A stretch of DNA of 64,000 nucleotides, from the NCBI RefSeq assembly GCF_900105455.1, contig NZ_FNSF01000002.1:179501-243500 (forward strand), given 5' to 3'. Positions 45,433-54,718 of this stretch are shown in pieces. The notes beneath the pieces are model-generated. The model saw only the letters and a program-made list of their open reading frames with translations, did not search any database and was not told where the DNA came from. Each line of letters opens with the position of its first letter. Positions within the stretch are counted from its first letter, which is position 1. Made by a program: the position numbers and the translations under genes. The stretch comes from Tenacibaculum sp. MAR_2009_124 (GTDB lineage Bacteria; Bacteroidota; Bacteroidia; Flavobacteriales; Flavobacteriaceae).

Positions 45433-46458
45433 TTATTCTTCAATAGGATAGTATATATCAGTTTGAATATCTTCAGGTTTTACATCGGCAGGATCATTCA
45501 CATAAAGTTCCCATATAGGATATTTCATTGTTAAATTATTACTTTTCAAATAAGTGTCAATAGCCATATGAGCTTCTAGGTCGCCATCACCGTAGTTTCC
45601 ACATTTTGATACTCTAACCGCTTTCCCTGAAGGAATATTTATTAACTCCATACCTTCTGCGGGTTTTAATTTCTTATGAAGCAGTAAACCAATGTAAAAC
45701 TCGGTTTCATTTGAAACTTCATCATATTTGCTATAAACAGCTCCTGGGATATAATCTCCAAAAGTCAATCCATTTTTGGTTGCATAAATACCTGCTTTAG
45801 GCATATCCTGCATAAATAACTGAGTCATTTCTGCATGGTTTATTTTTATTTTGTGAGGATATCCAATAAATGTTCCAGCAGTTAACTCTGCTTCTGATAT
45901 TTTTCCTATAGTATAAGAAGGGGAAGGAATAGTACTTTCTGCATGGGCAGCAAGATTGCTTAATCCATCATCTTCCATTTTGCCAAACATGGCATTCCAA
46001 CCTCCTGATATAGCAGCAAAGAATTTGAACATTAGAGGAGAGTCTTCTGCTTTCATTCCCCATGTTACTTCTGTACCTTCTTCAATTTCTTTGAAGTTCC
46101 AATAAATATCACTTGGGTCATTATCCATAAATGATATTTTTTGATCTATAGATTTATTGGTTTCAACGGCGACGGTTTCCATTTTACCGGGACCATCTTT
46201 ACTAGTCCAGCTATCTGAAGCTCCTACACCAACAGTTTTATCACCATAAGTAACAACTATAGTAGAGTCTGTATCGTGCCAAGGTCCCCACTTTTCCCAA
46301 GTTTTTAGGTCGTTAACTGTATTGAATACATGTGAAATTGGAGCTTTAATTATTTTGGTTCTTGCGATATCATATTTACCTGAATAAGTAAAAACATAGA
46401 TTACTCCGGCTATAAGCACTAATAGAAGAAATAGAAAAAAAAGTTTTAAGTATTTCAT
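45433..46458 (-). CDS. SRPBCC-domain protein with C-terminal GyrI-like effector-binding domain
   Basis: 341-residue protein: one N-terminal membrane anchor (about 4-25), a START/SRPBCC polyketide-cyclase-like domain (about 30-165, APISHVFNTVNDLKTWEKWGPW), then a GyrI/AraC effector-binding-like domain (about 185-340, GIYATKNGLTF, SGKAVRVSKCGNYGD). No DNA-binding region is present. Both domains bind small hydrophobic molecules in other proteins, so a ligand-binding role is inferred. The combination is known in Bacteroidota; the function is unknown. Confidence 0.82.
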   Translation of the reverse strand: MKYLKLFFLFLLLVLIAGVIYVFTYSGKYDIARTKIIKAPISHVFNTVNDLKTWEKWGPWHDTDSTIVVTYGDKTVGVGASDSWTSKDGPGKMETVAVETNKSIDQKISFMDNDPSDIYWNFKEIEEGTEVTWGMKAEDSPLMFKFFAAISGGWNAMFGKMEDDGLSNLAAHAESTIPSPSYTIGKISEAELTAGTFIGYPHKIKINHAEMTQLFMQDMPKAGIYATKNGLTFGDYIPGAVYSKYDEVSNETEFYIGLLLHKKLKPAEGMELINIPSGKAVRVSKCGNYGDGDLEAHMAIDTYLKSNNLTMKYPIWELYVNDPADVKPEDIQTDIYYPIEE

Positions 46459-46552
46459 GAGAATAAAGTTTATTTTCGAAGTTAATTTACAAAAAAAAAT
46501 AAACGTATAGTGTTGTATGTTAGTTTTTTAATTGGTGTTTTGTGTGCGGGTG

Positions 46553-46594
46553 AGAAAAAATAAAGCCCCAATATTTAATTAAATATTGGGGCTT
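46553..46594 (-). terminator. Terminator of the BT_3928 gene
   Basis: Perfect 32-base palindrome (46563-46594), GC-rich at the outside (AGCCCC), followed on the minus strand by T-rich sequence. Confidence 0.85.
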
Positions 46595-46612
46595 CTTTAT
46601 TGTGAATGTTTT

Positions 46613-47584
46613 TTATTTTAAAACAACATCGTCGGCATCTGTCCAATTCCATTTACCAACAATAATTCCTTTTTCTACGGTTATTATACCTGGGTTAGCA
46701 CGAATAGCTGTTTTTAAAGCAGTTTCATCACAGAACCCAAATGAATAAGGTAAGTTGTATTCTTTTTGAATAGCTTCTAAATCTTCGATATAAGATGCAG
46801 TTAAAACATATACTTCATAACCTTTGTTTTTTGCTTCTTTAGTTACATTGGCAACAGCGGCTATTCCTTTTTGCTCAGTCTTTTCAAAATTATACATAAT
46901 AACGAGCATTGCCTTTTCTTTTGCCAACATTGGCTCAAGTTGATCTCCATCATCAGTTTCAATCATAAAATCATGAATAGGAGGAATCTCTCCATCTCCT
47001 TTATATTCCATACCATCAGCAATATCAGTACCTACAGAATATGCTCTAAAATCAATAATTGGTAGATGATTTAAAACATGGTTGACGATTAACAATGAAA
47101 TAACAATGGAAGCCATTGAAGTTATTAATGCAAACTTACTTGATATAACGGATTTAACATGTTTTAACCCTATGATTAAAATTATAATGAAAACCATAAA
47201 TATGATATTCTTATAAAATGTTTCTTTAGGAGTTAATTTGATAGCGTCACCAAAACAACCACAGTCCGTTACTTTATTATATGTGTATGAATACCAAGTT
47301 AAAAAGAGAAAGATTAAATTAAGTCCAAACAAACTCCAAACGGTAAGTTTAGGTTTGTATCCAACCAACAACATTACACCGAGTGCTAATTCTGCAACAA
47401 TTAATAAAATTGAAAAAGGTAGTGCAAATGGAATAAGGAATTCAATATTTAAAACACTTTCGCTAAAGTATTCTTCAAATTTAAATTGCGATCCAATAGG
47501 ATCAACTAATTTCACAAAGCCTGAGTAAATAAATAATAAACCTACAAGTACTCTAGAAACATGGGTTAATAATTTTAATATCAT
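46613..47584 (-). CDS. BT_3928-like DoxX/MauE membrane protein with thioredoxin-like tail
   Basis: 323-residue protein. The N-terminal half has four membrane helices of the DoxX/MauE kind (about 8-25, 50-72, 80-100 and 120-140), with the paired cysteines VTDCGCFGDAIKLTP (about 106-120). Another helix near 150-165 precedes a soluble thioredoxin-like domain (about 195-320, MLVIMYNFEKTEQ) that lacks a CxxC. Redox partner work at the membrane is inferred. It lies 23 bp behind the DUF1599 gene, a pairing I know from other Bacteroidota. Confidence 0.82.
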   Translation of the reverse strand: MILKLLTHVSRVLVGLLFIYSGFVKLVDPIGSQFKFEEYFSESVLNIEFLIPFALPFSILLIVAELALGVMLLVGYKPKLTVWSLFGLNLIFLFLTWYSYTYNKVTDCGCFGDAIKLTPKETFYKNIIFMVFIIILIIGLKHVKSVISSKFALITSMASIVISLLIVNHVLNHLPIIDFRAYSVGTDIADGMEYKGDGEIPPIHDFMIETDDGDQLEPMLAKEKAMLVIMYNFEKTEQKGIAAVANVTKEAKNKGYEVYVLTASYIEDLEAIQKEYNLPYSFGFCDETALKTAIRANPGIITVEKGIIVGKWNWTDADDVVLK

Positions 47585-47607
47585 AATTAGGGGTTGTTTT
47601 TATTCTT

Positions 47608-48153
47608 TTAACGTTCTAATTCTGAGTGATGAATCAAAGCAAAAATAGCATAATTAATCATATCTTGATAATTTGCGTCAATTCCTTCAGAAACAATAGT
47701 TTTTCCTTTATTATCTTCTATTTGTTTTACTCTTAGAAGTTTCTGCAATATTAAATCTGTTAGTGAAGAAATTCTCATATCCCTCCAAGCCTCTCCATAA
47801 TCATGGTTTTTATTTTCCATGAGTTGCTTTGTAATTGAAACATGCCTGTCATATAAATCAACTGCTTGTTGAGAGGATAAATCTGGTTGATCAACAATAC
47901 CTAATTCTAATTGAATTAAGGCCATAACGGAATAATTGATAATTCCTATAAATTCTGATTTTTCTCCTTCATCTACTTTTCTAACAGTATTTTCTTGAAG
48001 CTGTCTAATTCGTTGGGCTTTAATAAAAATTTGATCGGTTAGCGAAGGGAGTCTTAAAATTCTCCAAGCCGCCCCGTAATCTGTCATTTTATTTGCAAAC
48101 AAGCTTCTACATTCCTTTACAATCGCATCGTATTGTTTTGAGGTATCCTTCAT
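47608..48153 (-). CDS. DUF1599 protein (two tandem repeats)
   Basis: 181-residue protein built of two copies of the same about 75-residue unit: KMTDYGAAWRILRLPSLTDQ (first) and NHDYGEAWRDMRISSLTDL (second), each with a R-x2-Q-x4 helix and INY. This is the DUF1599 family; its biochemical function is unknown. It heads the unit with the BT_3928-like gene. It diverges from the LOG gene at 48237, and the 83 bp between them must hold both promoters. Confidence 0.9.
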   Translation of the reverse strand: MKDTSKQYDAIVKECRSLFANKMTDYGAAWRILRLPSLTDQIFIKAQRIRQLQENTVRKVDEGEKSEFIGIINYSVMALIQLELGIVDQPDLSSQQAVDLYDRHVSITKQLMENKNHDYGEAWRDMRISSLTDLILQKLLRVKQIEDNKGKTIVSEGIDANYQDMINYAIFALIHHSELER

Positions 48154-48236
48154 CTTCTATTTTCTGAAATAATAAGGTAAAAATAAGAAATCAATTAGGT
48201 TTTCCTTTATTTTTACGTAATAAATTATTTTTAAGA

Positions 48237-48824
48237 ATGGGGTTACACAACATTGCAGTTTTCTGTGGTTCGAGTATTGGTTTTAACAATTTATATCGAG
48301 ATTCAGCCAAAGAATTAGGAGAGTATTTTGTTCAACATAAAATTGGTTTGGTTTATGGAGGAGCTAAAATCGGATTGATGGGAGCAATATCAAATACTAT
48401 GATTGAACAAGGAGGGAATGTAATTGGAATTATTCCTGGGTTGTTAGAAAAGGAAGAAGTTATAAATAAAGAAGCTTCAGAGGTCTATGTTACCAAAACG
48501 ATGAGCGAGAGGAAAATGAAAATGAGCCAGATGGTTGAGGCCTATATAGCATTGCCTGGAGGTTATGGAACGTTAGATGAACTTTTCGAAGTCTTAACGC
48601 TGCAACAGTTATATATTGAAACAAAACCAGTAGGGATTTTAAATGTGAATGGGTTTTTTGACCATACTATTAAACAATTGGATTTTATGGTTGAAGAAGG
48701 TTTTTTAAAACCAGATAATAGAAAAATGCTTTTAGTAGATGAAACTGTAAATGGATTAATGGAGAAAATTAAAAACTATAAGGCACCCGAAAAATCGAAT
48801 ATCATTAATAAAGTAGTGCGATAG
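48237..48824 (+). CDS. LOG family protein (TIGR00730 type)
   Basis: Cytoplasmic Rossmann-fold protein (195 aa) of the LOG group, which cleaves nucleoside 5'-monophosphates such as cytokinin ribotides or AMP to base and ribose 5-phosphate. The signature PGGYGTLDELFE (about 107-118) is intact, as is VYGGAKIGLMG (about 38-48) and the partner motif ER-x-MKMSQM. The true substrate in bacteria is often unknown. The folP start codon follows the stop immediately, so the two are coupled. Confidence 0.9.
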   Translation: MGLHNIAVFCGSSIGFNNLYRDSAKELGEYFVQHKIGLVYGGAKIGLMGAISNTMIEQGGNVIGIIPGLLEKEEVINKEASEVYVTKTMSERKMKMSQMVEAYIALPGGYGTLDELFEVLTLQQLYIETKPVGILNVNGFFDHTIKQLDFMVEEGFLKPDNRKMLLVDETVNGLMEKIKNYKAPEKSNIINKVVR

Positions 48825-49643
48825 ATGACAATTAATTGTAACGGTACATTGGTCGATTTGAGTTCTCCAAAAGTTATGGGGATTCTTAATTTAACACCCG
48901 ACTCTTTCTATGATGGAGGCAAGTACAAGAAAGAAAAAGAAATATTAATTCAAGTAGAAAAAATGTTATATGAAGGAGCTACCTTTATAGATGTTGGAGG
49001 GTATTCGTCTCGACCTGGCGCTAAACATATTTCTGAAGAAGAAGAGCTGAGTAGAGTAGTACCAATTGTTTCTTTATTAGTGAAAGAATTTCCTGAAATA
49101 TTAATTTCTATAGATTCATTTAGGAGTAGAGTTGCTGGAGAAGCAGTTCATGCAGGTGGGGCAATAATTAATGATATTTCAGGTGGTAAAGTGGATGAGG
49201 AGATGTTTGCTAAGGTTGCTGAATTACAAGTTCCTTATATTTTAATGCATATGAAAGGAACTCCTCAAAATATGCAGTCAAATCCTAATTACAATGATAT
49301 TGTAAAAGAGCTTATTTTGTTCTTTTCTGAACAAATATTCAAATTAAGAGAGCTTAAGGTTAATGATATTATCATAGATGTAGGTTTTGGTTTTGGGAAA
49401 ACAATTCCTCATAATTTTGAGTTGTTAAAAAAATTAGAGCTGTTTTCTAGTTTAGAAGTACCAGTGCTAACTGGAATATCAAGAAAGTCAATGTTATATA
49501 AAACACTTAAAATAACACCTTCTGAAGCATTAAATGCAACGACAGTTGCTAATACAATTGCTCTATTAAACGGAACAAATATTTTAAGAGTGCATGATGT
49601 GAAGCAAGCAGTTGAAGCTATTCAAATTGTAAATAACTTATAA
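48825..49643 (+). CDS. folP: Dihydropteroate synthase
   Basis: TIM-barrel enzyme of folate synthesis joining p-aminobenzoate to the pterin diphosphate, and the target of sulfonamides (272 aa). Motifs visible: MGILNLTPDSFYDGG (18-32), DVGGYSSRPGA (about 59-69), ISIDSFRS, NDISGG, LMHMKGTPQNMQ and GISRKS. It starts directly at the end of the LOG gene and is followed 13 bp later by a phosphoesterase gene, then cdaA, making a four-gene unit. Confidence 0.96.
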   Translation: MTINCNGTLVDLSSPKVMGILNLTPDSFYDGGKYKKEKEILIQVEKMLYEGATFIDVGGYSSRPGAKHISEEEELSRVVPIVSLLVKEFPEILISIDSFRSRVAGEAVHAGGAIINDISGGKVDEEMFAKVAELQVPYILMHMKGTPQNMQSNPNYNDIVKELILFFSEQIFKLRELKVNDIIIDVGFGFGKTIPHNFELLKKLELFSSLEVPVLTGISRKSMLYKTLKITPSEALNATTVANTIALLNGTNILRVHDVKQAVEAIQIVNNL

Positions 49644-49656
49644 TAATACCCCCAAT

Positions 49657-50499
49657 ATGAAACGACGTAAATTTTTAAAGAAGGCAACCTATGGATTATT
49701 AGGCTTGGGAGCAGTTACTGGTTTGTACACTTGGCAAGTTGAGCCATTTTGGCTTGAATTTGTAAGACATAAAATGCCAATTAAAAATTTACCGAAAAAC
49801 ATGTACGGAAAAACTGTTATGCAAATTAGCGATGTACATGTAGGGAATCGATTTGATTACCAATATTTAATTGATGGTTTTGTAAAGGCACAGAAGCTCA
49901 ATCCTGATTTTGTTGTTTACACAGGAGATTTTGTAAGTTATGAAAATGAAGAGCAGTTTGCACAGTTGAAAAAAGTTATGAAACATGCTGTTAAAGGGAA
50001 AGAAGCTACTTTAGGAATTTTAGGGAATCATGATTACGGTGAGAATTGGAGGGAACAGCATGTAGCTGATACAATTACTCAAATATTAGACGATAATGGA
50101 GTAACAATTTTAAGCAATGAACAAAAGAATGTTGATGGTTTAAATTTTATTGGATTAGATGATTACTGGGGATTGAATTTCAATCCACAAAAAGTATTAC
50201 AATATTACGATAAAACAAAAGCCAATATTGTTTTATGTCATAACCCCGATGTATGTGATTTGGATGTATGGAATGGTTATAAAGGGTGGATTTTATCAGG
50301 GCACACCCATGGAGGTCAATGTAAAGCTCCATTTCTTACACCACCAATGCTTCCTGTAAAAAATAAAAGGTATTCTTCTGGAGAAATAGATCTTTTTGAT
50401 GGAAGAACATTGTATATTAATAGAGCAATTGGTCATTTATGGCAAGTTCGATTTAATGTTCGGCCAGAAATTACAATTTTCGAATTAGAAACAGTATAA
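49657..50499 (+). CDS. Membrane-anchored metallophosphoesterase
   Basis: 280-residue calcineurin-like phosphoesterase. The N-terminus MKRRKFLKKATYGLLG looks like a Tat-type or membrane-anchor signal. The metal motifs are complete: SDVHVG, TGDF, GNHDYG and SGHTHGGQ. It resembles the YkuE/YaeI group (lipid or sugar-diphosphate phosphoesterases), facing the periplasm. Substrate unknown. It lies between folP and cdaA in the same operon. Confidence 0.88.
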   Translation: MKRRKFLKKATYGLLGLGAVTGLYTWQVEPFWLEFVRHKMPIKNLPKNMYGKTVMQISDVHVGNRFDYQYLIDGFVKAQKLNPDFVVYTGDFVSYENEEQFAQLKKVMKHAVKGKEATLGILGNHDYGENWREQHVADTITQILDDNGVTILSNEQKNVDGLNFIGLDDYWGLNFNPQKVLQYYDKTKANIVLCHNPDVCDLDVWNGYKGWILSGHTHGGQCKAPFLTPPMLPVKNKRYSSGEIDLFDGRTLYINRAIGHLWQVRFNVRPEITIFELETV

Positions 50500-50547
50500 C
50501 ATTACTTCAAATAAAATAATTACATTTACATAACTACTAAAAACTAA

Positions 50548-51330
50548 TTGAGTTTGGGTTTTATCGATTTTTCCTTTTTAGATATATTAGATATTATTCT
50601 AGTAGCTGCGCTTTTGTATTATACCTATAAATTGTTAAAAGGTACGGTTGCTATAAACATTGTAATCGGAATTGCTTTAATTTTTATTATTTGGAAAATT
50701 ACTCAAGCATTACATATGGAAATGCTAAGTGGAATATTAGGGTATTTATTATCAGGAGGAGTTATTGCTTTGTTGATTGTCTTTCAGCAAGAAATAAGGA
50801 AATTCTTATTAATGATAGGAACTACAAATTTTTCAACAAGAAAGAGTTTTCTGAATCAACTAAAATTTTTGCAGTCAGAGATTAATACAGAAATAGATAC
50901 AGGAACCATTTTAGAAGCGTCTGTTAATTTATCAAAAACGAAAACGGGAGCGCTAATTGTTATAGAGCGGACAAATAATCTTGATTTTATTGCAACAACT
51001 GGAGATAAAATGAATGCCCAAGTAAATATTGCTATTTTGGAAAGTATCTTTTATAAAAATAGTCCTTTACATGATGGAGCAATAATAATTAGAGATAATT
51101 ATATTGTTGCTACTAGAGTAATTCTGCCAATTACAGAAAACTCGCAAATACCATTACGCTTTGGATTGCGTCATAGAGCGGCAATAGGAATATCAGAAAG
51201 AACGGATGCTTTATGTTTGGTAGTCTCTGAAGAAACCGGAGCTATATCTTATATCAAAGACGGTGGATTCGAACTCTTTGATACTTTTGAAGAATTGTCA
51301 AAAAAAATACAAGAAGATGTTATGGCATAA
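50548..51330 (+). CDS. cdaA: Diadenylate cyclase CdaA
   Basis: Membrane-bound enzyme making cyclic di-AMP from two ATP (260 aa). Three N-terminal membrane helices (about 8-28, 33-50 and 60-80) precede the DAC domain with the catalytic LHDGAIII (about 176-183) and LRHRAAIG (about 208-215). No ATG stands before the helices; a TTG at 50548 is the best start. It follows the phosphoesterase by 48 bp. No CdaR-like partner is beside it. An imperfect terminator (51331-51364) separates it from the convergent lipoprotein gene. Confidence 0.93.
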   Translation: MSLGFIDFSFLDILDIILVAALLYYTYKLLKGTVAINIVIGIALIFIIWKITQALHMEMLSGILGYLLSGGVIALLIVFQQEIRKFLLMIGTTNFSTRKSFLNQLKFLQSEINTEIDTGTILEASVNLSKTKTGALIVIERTNNLDFIATTGDKMNAQVNIAILESIFYKNSPLHDGAIIIRDNYIVATRVILPITENSQIPLRFGLRHRAAIGISERTDALCLVVSEETGAISYIKDGGFELFDTFEELSKKIQEDVMA

Positions 51331-51364
51331 AAAAAGGCTCTTTTTTAAAAGAACCTTCTTTATT
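51331..51364. terminator. Terminator between cdaA and the lipoprotein gene
   Basis: Stem 51334-51344 with 51347-51357, one mismatch, two-base loop, A- and T-rich flanks. It serves two convergent genes. Confidence 0.65.
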
Positions 51365-51379
51365 TTTATTTTTTAGCTA

Positions 51380-51847
51380 TTACTTAGCAGGAGCCATTTT
51401 AGCTTGAATAGCGCTCATTACACTATTAAACTTCTTTTTACCCTCATCATCTAAATTTTTAACTAATTCAGCACCTTTAGTTGCTAACTCAACACCTTTT
51501 TTAGCAAGGCTAGCGTTTTTCAAAACATCACCTTTAGCAGCAACATAGTCTTTTGCGTAAGTAGCATAATTTTTTAAGTGGTCTTCTACCTCTTTATTAT
51601 CAAAGCTAGGAATAGTAACCCCGTCTAATGCAGATTCTACCGCTCCAGCAACTTTGTCAACAGCTTCTTCAGTTTTTTCTACAACCTTTGTAGCTGTATC
51701 TTCAACAGCTTCAGATACTTTGTCAGCAGCTTTTTCTGTTGCTTCAACTGCAGTTTCTGCTGCACTCTTTGTTTCTTCTTTTGCTTTTTTACATGAAGTT
51801 GCCATTAATGAACCAACAACTAAAGCAGATAAGATTACTCTTTTCAT
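51380..51847 (-). CDS. Ala/Lys/Glu-rich lipoprotein
   Basis: 155-residue lipoprotein: signal peptide MKRVILSALVVGSLMATSC with Cys19, then a long repetitive helix rich in Ala, Glu, Lys and Val (about 22-75), such as ETAVEATEKAADKVSEAVED. A more ordinary helical region forms the C-terminus. The pattern resembles apolipoprotein- or LEA-like helices and coiled coils. Function unknown. The start is set at 51847 because a complete promoter lies at 51881-51911, after the possible start at 51892. Confidence 0.8.
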   Translation of the reverse strand: MKRVILSALVVGSLMATSCKKAKEETKSAAETAVEATEKAADKVSEAVEDTATKVVEKTEEAVDKVAGAVESALDGVTIPSFDNKEVEDHLKNYATYAKDYVAAKGDVLKNASLAKKGVELATKGAELVKNLDDEGKKKFNSVMSAIQAKMAPAK

Positions 51848-51880
51848 GATATTATGATTTTTAGTTTTAAGATTGAATAA

Positions 51881-51911
51881 CAAATGTAGCAATTTGATTC
51901 AATGAAACAAA
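51881..51911 (-). promoter_or_regulatory. Promoter of the lipoprotein gene
   Basis: On the minus strand: TTTG (51911-51908), 19 bases, TACATTTG (51888-51881). It is a full match to the Bacteroidota promoter, 33 bases before the ATG at 51847. Confidence 0.75.
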
Positions 51912-52062
51912 TAATGCTAATGTTTTATTAACGTAAAAAGTGAATTATTAATTTTATCATAAAATTTTGAGTGATTTATAATCATTGATTGATTATTTCT
52001 CGAAAATAGAATCCAGTTAAAACAAAATTTGCACTGAAGAGGTTCGTTTAGCAAGCTATTTG

Positions 52063-53826
52063 TTACTCAGCTATTTCTTGAAATTGAGCCTCATATAAAT
52101 TCTTATAATAACCATCGGAAATTTTAAGAAGCTCATTATGATTTCCTTGTTCTACAATTTGTCCTTTATCCATAACAATGATGGTGTCAGCTTTTTTAAT
52201 CGTTGCTAATCTATGAGCAATAACAATAGAAGTTCTGTCTTTGGTAATTTGATCAGTTGCAAACTGAATCATTTGCTCAGAGTGAGAGTCAACCGAAGAG
52301 GTCGCTTCATCTAAAATTAAAATACTAGGCTTGCTAACATAGGCTCTTAAAAAGGCTATTAGTTGGCGTTGACCTGAAGACAACATGCCCCCTCTTTCTT
52401 TTACATTGTAGTTATAATCATTCGGAAGAGTCATAATAAATTCATGAATTCCAATCTGCTTCGCAGCTTGTTTAACTTCCTCCAAAGAAATAGAATCATT
52501 ATTTAAGGTAATATTATTAAGAATAGTATCTGAAAATAAGAAAACATCTTGAAGAACAATGGCTACTTTACTTCTTAAAGAAGTTACATCATATTCATTT
52601 ACAGGAATTGAATCAACACAAATTTGACCACTGTCAATTTCGTAAAACATACTAATCAAATTAATAATAGTAGATTTTCCTGCCCCTGTTGCTCCAACAA
52701 TGGCAATTGTTTGTCCCTTTTGAACATTAAAACTGACTCCTTTTAATACTTCTTCATTTTCTATATAGCTAAATCTAACATCTTTAAAAGATATATTTCC
52801 TTCTAAATTATCCGCCGAAGTTGTACCGCTTTTGTCAATAGAACTATCGGTATCAATAACATTAAAAACACGTTCACCAGAAACAATTCCCATTTGAAGT
52901 TGATTAAATTTATCTGCAATTTGACGAAGTGGTCTAAAAAGCATCTGAGCCATTTTGATAAATCCGATAATAGCACCAACAGATACGTTACTATCTTCAA
53001 CAACCTGAAACCCTCCATACCAAACAATTAATCCAATAGCAATAGAGGATAAAATTTCAGCAATAGGAAAGAATATAGAATAATACCATACGGTTTTTAC
53101 GTGTGCTTTTTTGTGCTTGTTATTAATCTCAACGAAATTTTTGTATTCAATATTTTCACGATTAAATAACTGAACTATTTTCATTCCTGTAACGCGCTCT
53201 TGTACAAATCCATTTAGGTTCGCGACCTGATTTCGTACATCTTGAAATGTGGCTTTAATAGCTATTTGAAAGAGTTTTGTGGCATAAATTAAAATGGGTA
53301 AAACAGCCAAGGCAATTAAGGCTAGCTTCCAGTTAATGACAAACATTAAGGCAGTCACAACAAACATTTTTAAAATATCACTTACAATCATAAAAACGCC
53401 TTGTGTGAAAAAGTTGGCGATTGTTTCAATGTCAGAAACTACTCTTGTAACTAATTTTCCAACGGAGTTTTTATCGAAATATCCCATTTTGAAAGCAATA
53501 ATTTTTCTAAATGTTTTTGCTCTGATATCTCTAATTATATGCTGTCCAACCCAGTTGGCATAGTAAATAAATGAAAATTGTAATATTACTTGAAAGATTA
53601 GTAAAGCAACTAATATCATGGTGTTATTAATAAGTCCAGCAAGATCTTTTGTTTCACTAAAGTCATTAATTGCATGTATTAATACATACGGATCAGCTGC
53701 CGCTGCAACCGCTAATAATATGGTTGATAAAGCAGCAATTGTAAACTTTAATTGATACCTTTTTGCAAAACTCATGAGTCTTACAAAAATTTTAAGATCA
53801 AATGCTTTTCCTGAATTTGTACTCAC
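52063..53826 (-). CDS. ABC exporter, fused permease-ATPase (MsbA/MdlB-like)
   Basis: Inner-membrane half-transporter acting as a dimer (587 aa). The transmembrane domain with six helices covers about 20-315. The ATPase domain has Walker A GATGAGKST (about 380), the Q-loop VLQDVFLFS, signature LSSGQRQ and Walker B ILILDEATS. Substrate unknown; lipids or drugs are typical for this type. It begins right after truA ends, so the two are translationally linked. Confidence 0.92.
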   Translation of the reverse strand: MSTNSGKAFDLKIFVRLMSFAKRYQLKFTIAALSTILLAVAAAADPYVLIHAINDFSETKDLAGLINNTMILVALLIFQVILQFSFIYYANWVGQHIIRDIRAKTFRKIIAFKMGYFDKNSVGKLVTRVVSDIETIANFFTQGVFMIVSDILKMFVVTALMFVINWKLALIALAVLPILIYATKLFQIAIKATFQDVRNQVANLNGFVQERVTGMKIVQLFNRENIEYKNFVEINNKHKKAHVKTVWYYSIFFPIAEILSSIAIGLIVWYGGFQVVEDSNVSVGAIIGFIKMAQMLFRPLRQIADKFNQLQMGIVSGERVFNVIDTDSSIDKSGTTSADNLEGNISFKDVRFSYIENEEVLKGVSFNVQKGQTIAIVGATGAGKSTIINLISMFYEIDSGQICVDSIPVNEYDVTSLRSKVAIVLQDVFLFSDTILNNITLNNDSISLEEVKQAAKQIGIHEFIMTLPNDYNYNVKERGGMLSSGQRQLIAFLRAYVSKPSILILDEATSSVDSHSEQMIQFATDQITKDRTSIVIAHRLATIKKADTIIVMDKGQIVEQGNHNELLKISDGYYKNLYEAQFQEIAE

Positions 53827-54561
53827 TTATATATAATTATATGAAACGTTTGTTAAAAATAAACCTTTTGCGGGAACTGACATCCCTGCATTTCCTCTGT
53901 TTTTACTTTCTATGATTTTCCTAAAGTCCTCAACAGTTATTTTTCCTAATCCTACATCTAATAAAGTACCCACAATAGCCCTTACCATATTTCTTAAAAA
54001 TCGATCGGCAGATATAAAAAATGTAAGTTCGTTTTCTTGAAGTTTCCACTCAGCATTTGTTACTTTACAAATAAAGGTGTTTACATCAGTTTTTACTTTT
54101 GAAAAACATTCAAAATCTTCATATTCATACAAGATTTTGGCAGCCTTGTTCATAGCATCGATATGAATGTTTTTATAATGTAATTGCCATGTAGTGTCTA
54201 ATAAAAAAGGATTCCTCCCTAGCCATATTTTATACTCATAGCTTCTACTCGTTGCATCAAATCTTGCATGAGCCTCCTCATCTACTTTAATCGTATTGTA
54301 AATAACAATATCATTTGGTAACATAGTATTGAGTTTATAAGTAAAATTAGCATCCAAATCTTTTGGCGTATCAAAATGAGCATACATTTGTGAAGCATGT
54401 ACACCGGCGTCAGTTCTTCCAGCTCCTACAATGCTAATATCTTCTTGCAATGCTATACAAATTACTTTGTTTATTTTTTCTTGAACAGAAATTGAATGAG
54501 GCTGTACTTGCCAACCATGGTAGTTTTTTCCGTTATATGATAACTCAATAAAATATCTCAA
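53827..54561 (-). CDS. truA: tRNA pseudouridine synthase A
   Basis: Modifies uridines 38-40 in the tRNA anticodon arm (244 aa). The catalytic Asp51 lies in GAGRTDAGVHA (47-57). Other family sequences are FRNM-like RFLRNMVRAIVGTLLDVG and PAKGLFL. Length is normal. It is first in the pair with the ABC exporter, the stop and the next start being adjacent. Confidence 0.95.
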   Translation of the reverse strand: MRYFIELSYNGKNYHGWQVQPHSISVQEKINKVICIALQEDISIVGAGRTDAGVHASQMYAHFDTPKDLDANFTYKLNTMLPNDIVIYNTIKVDEEAHARFDATSRSYEYKIWLGRNPFLLDTTWQLHYKNIHIDAMNKAAKILYEYEDFECFSKVKTDVNTFICKVTNAEWKLQENELTFFISADRFLRNMVRAIVGTLLDVGLGKITVEDFRKIIESKNRGNAGMSVPAKGLFLTNVSYNYI

Positions 54562-54682
54562 AAACTAAAAAATTTAAACAGCTAAATTATGGAATTTAAG
54601 TCGAATAATATCAATGATTTTTTCGGGTGTGCTTCTTCTTTATAATTTACAGTTTTTTAACATGAATTAAAAGGTATTTTTG

Positions 54683-54713
54683 TTGTTAACTAACTGATTT
54701 TTAGTTATATTTG
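54683..54713 (+). promoter_or_regulatory. Promoter of the candidate small RNA
   Basis: TTG (54683-54685), 20 bases, TATATTTG (54706-54713), close to the Bacteroidota consensus. No protein gene follows on this strand before the terminator. Confidence 0.5.
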
Positions 54714-54718
54714 AATAA

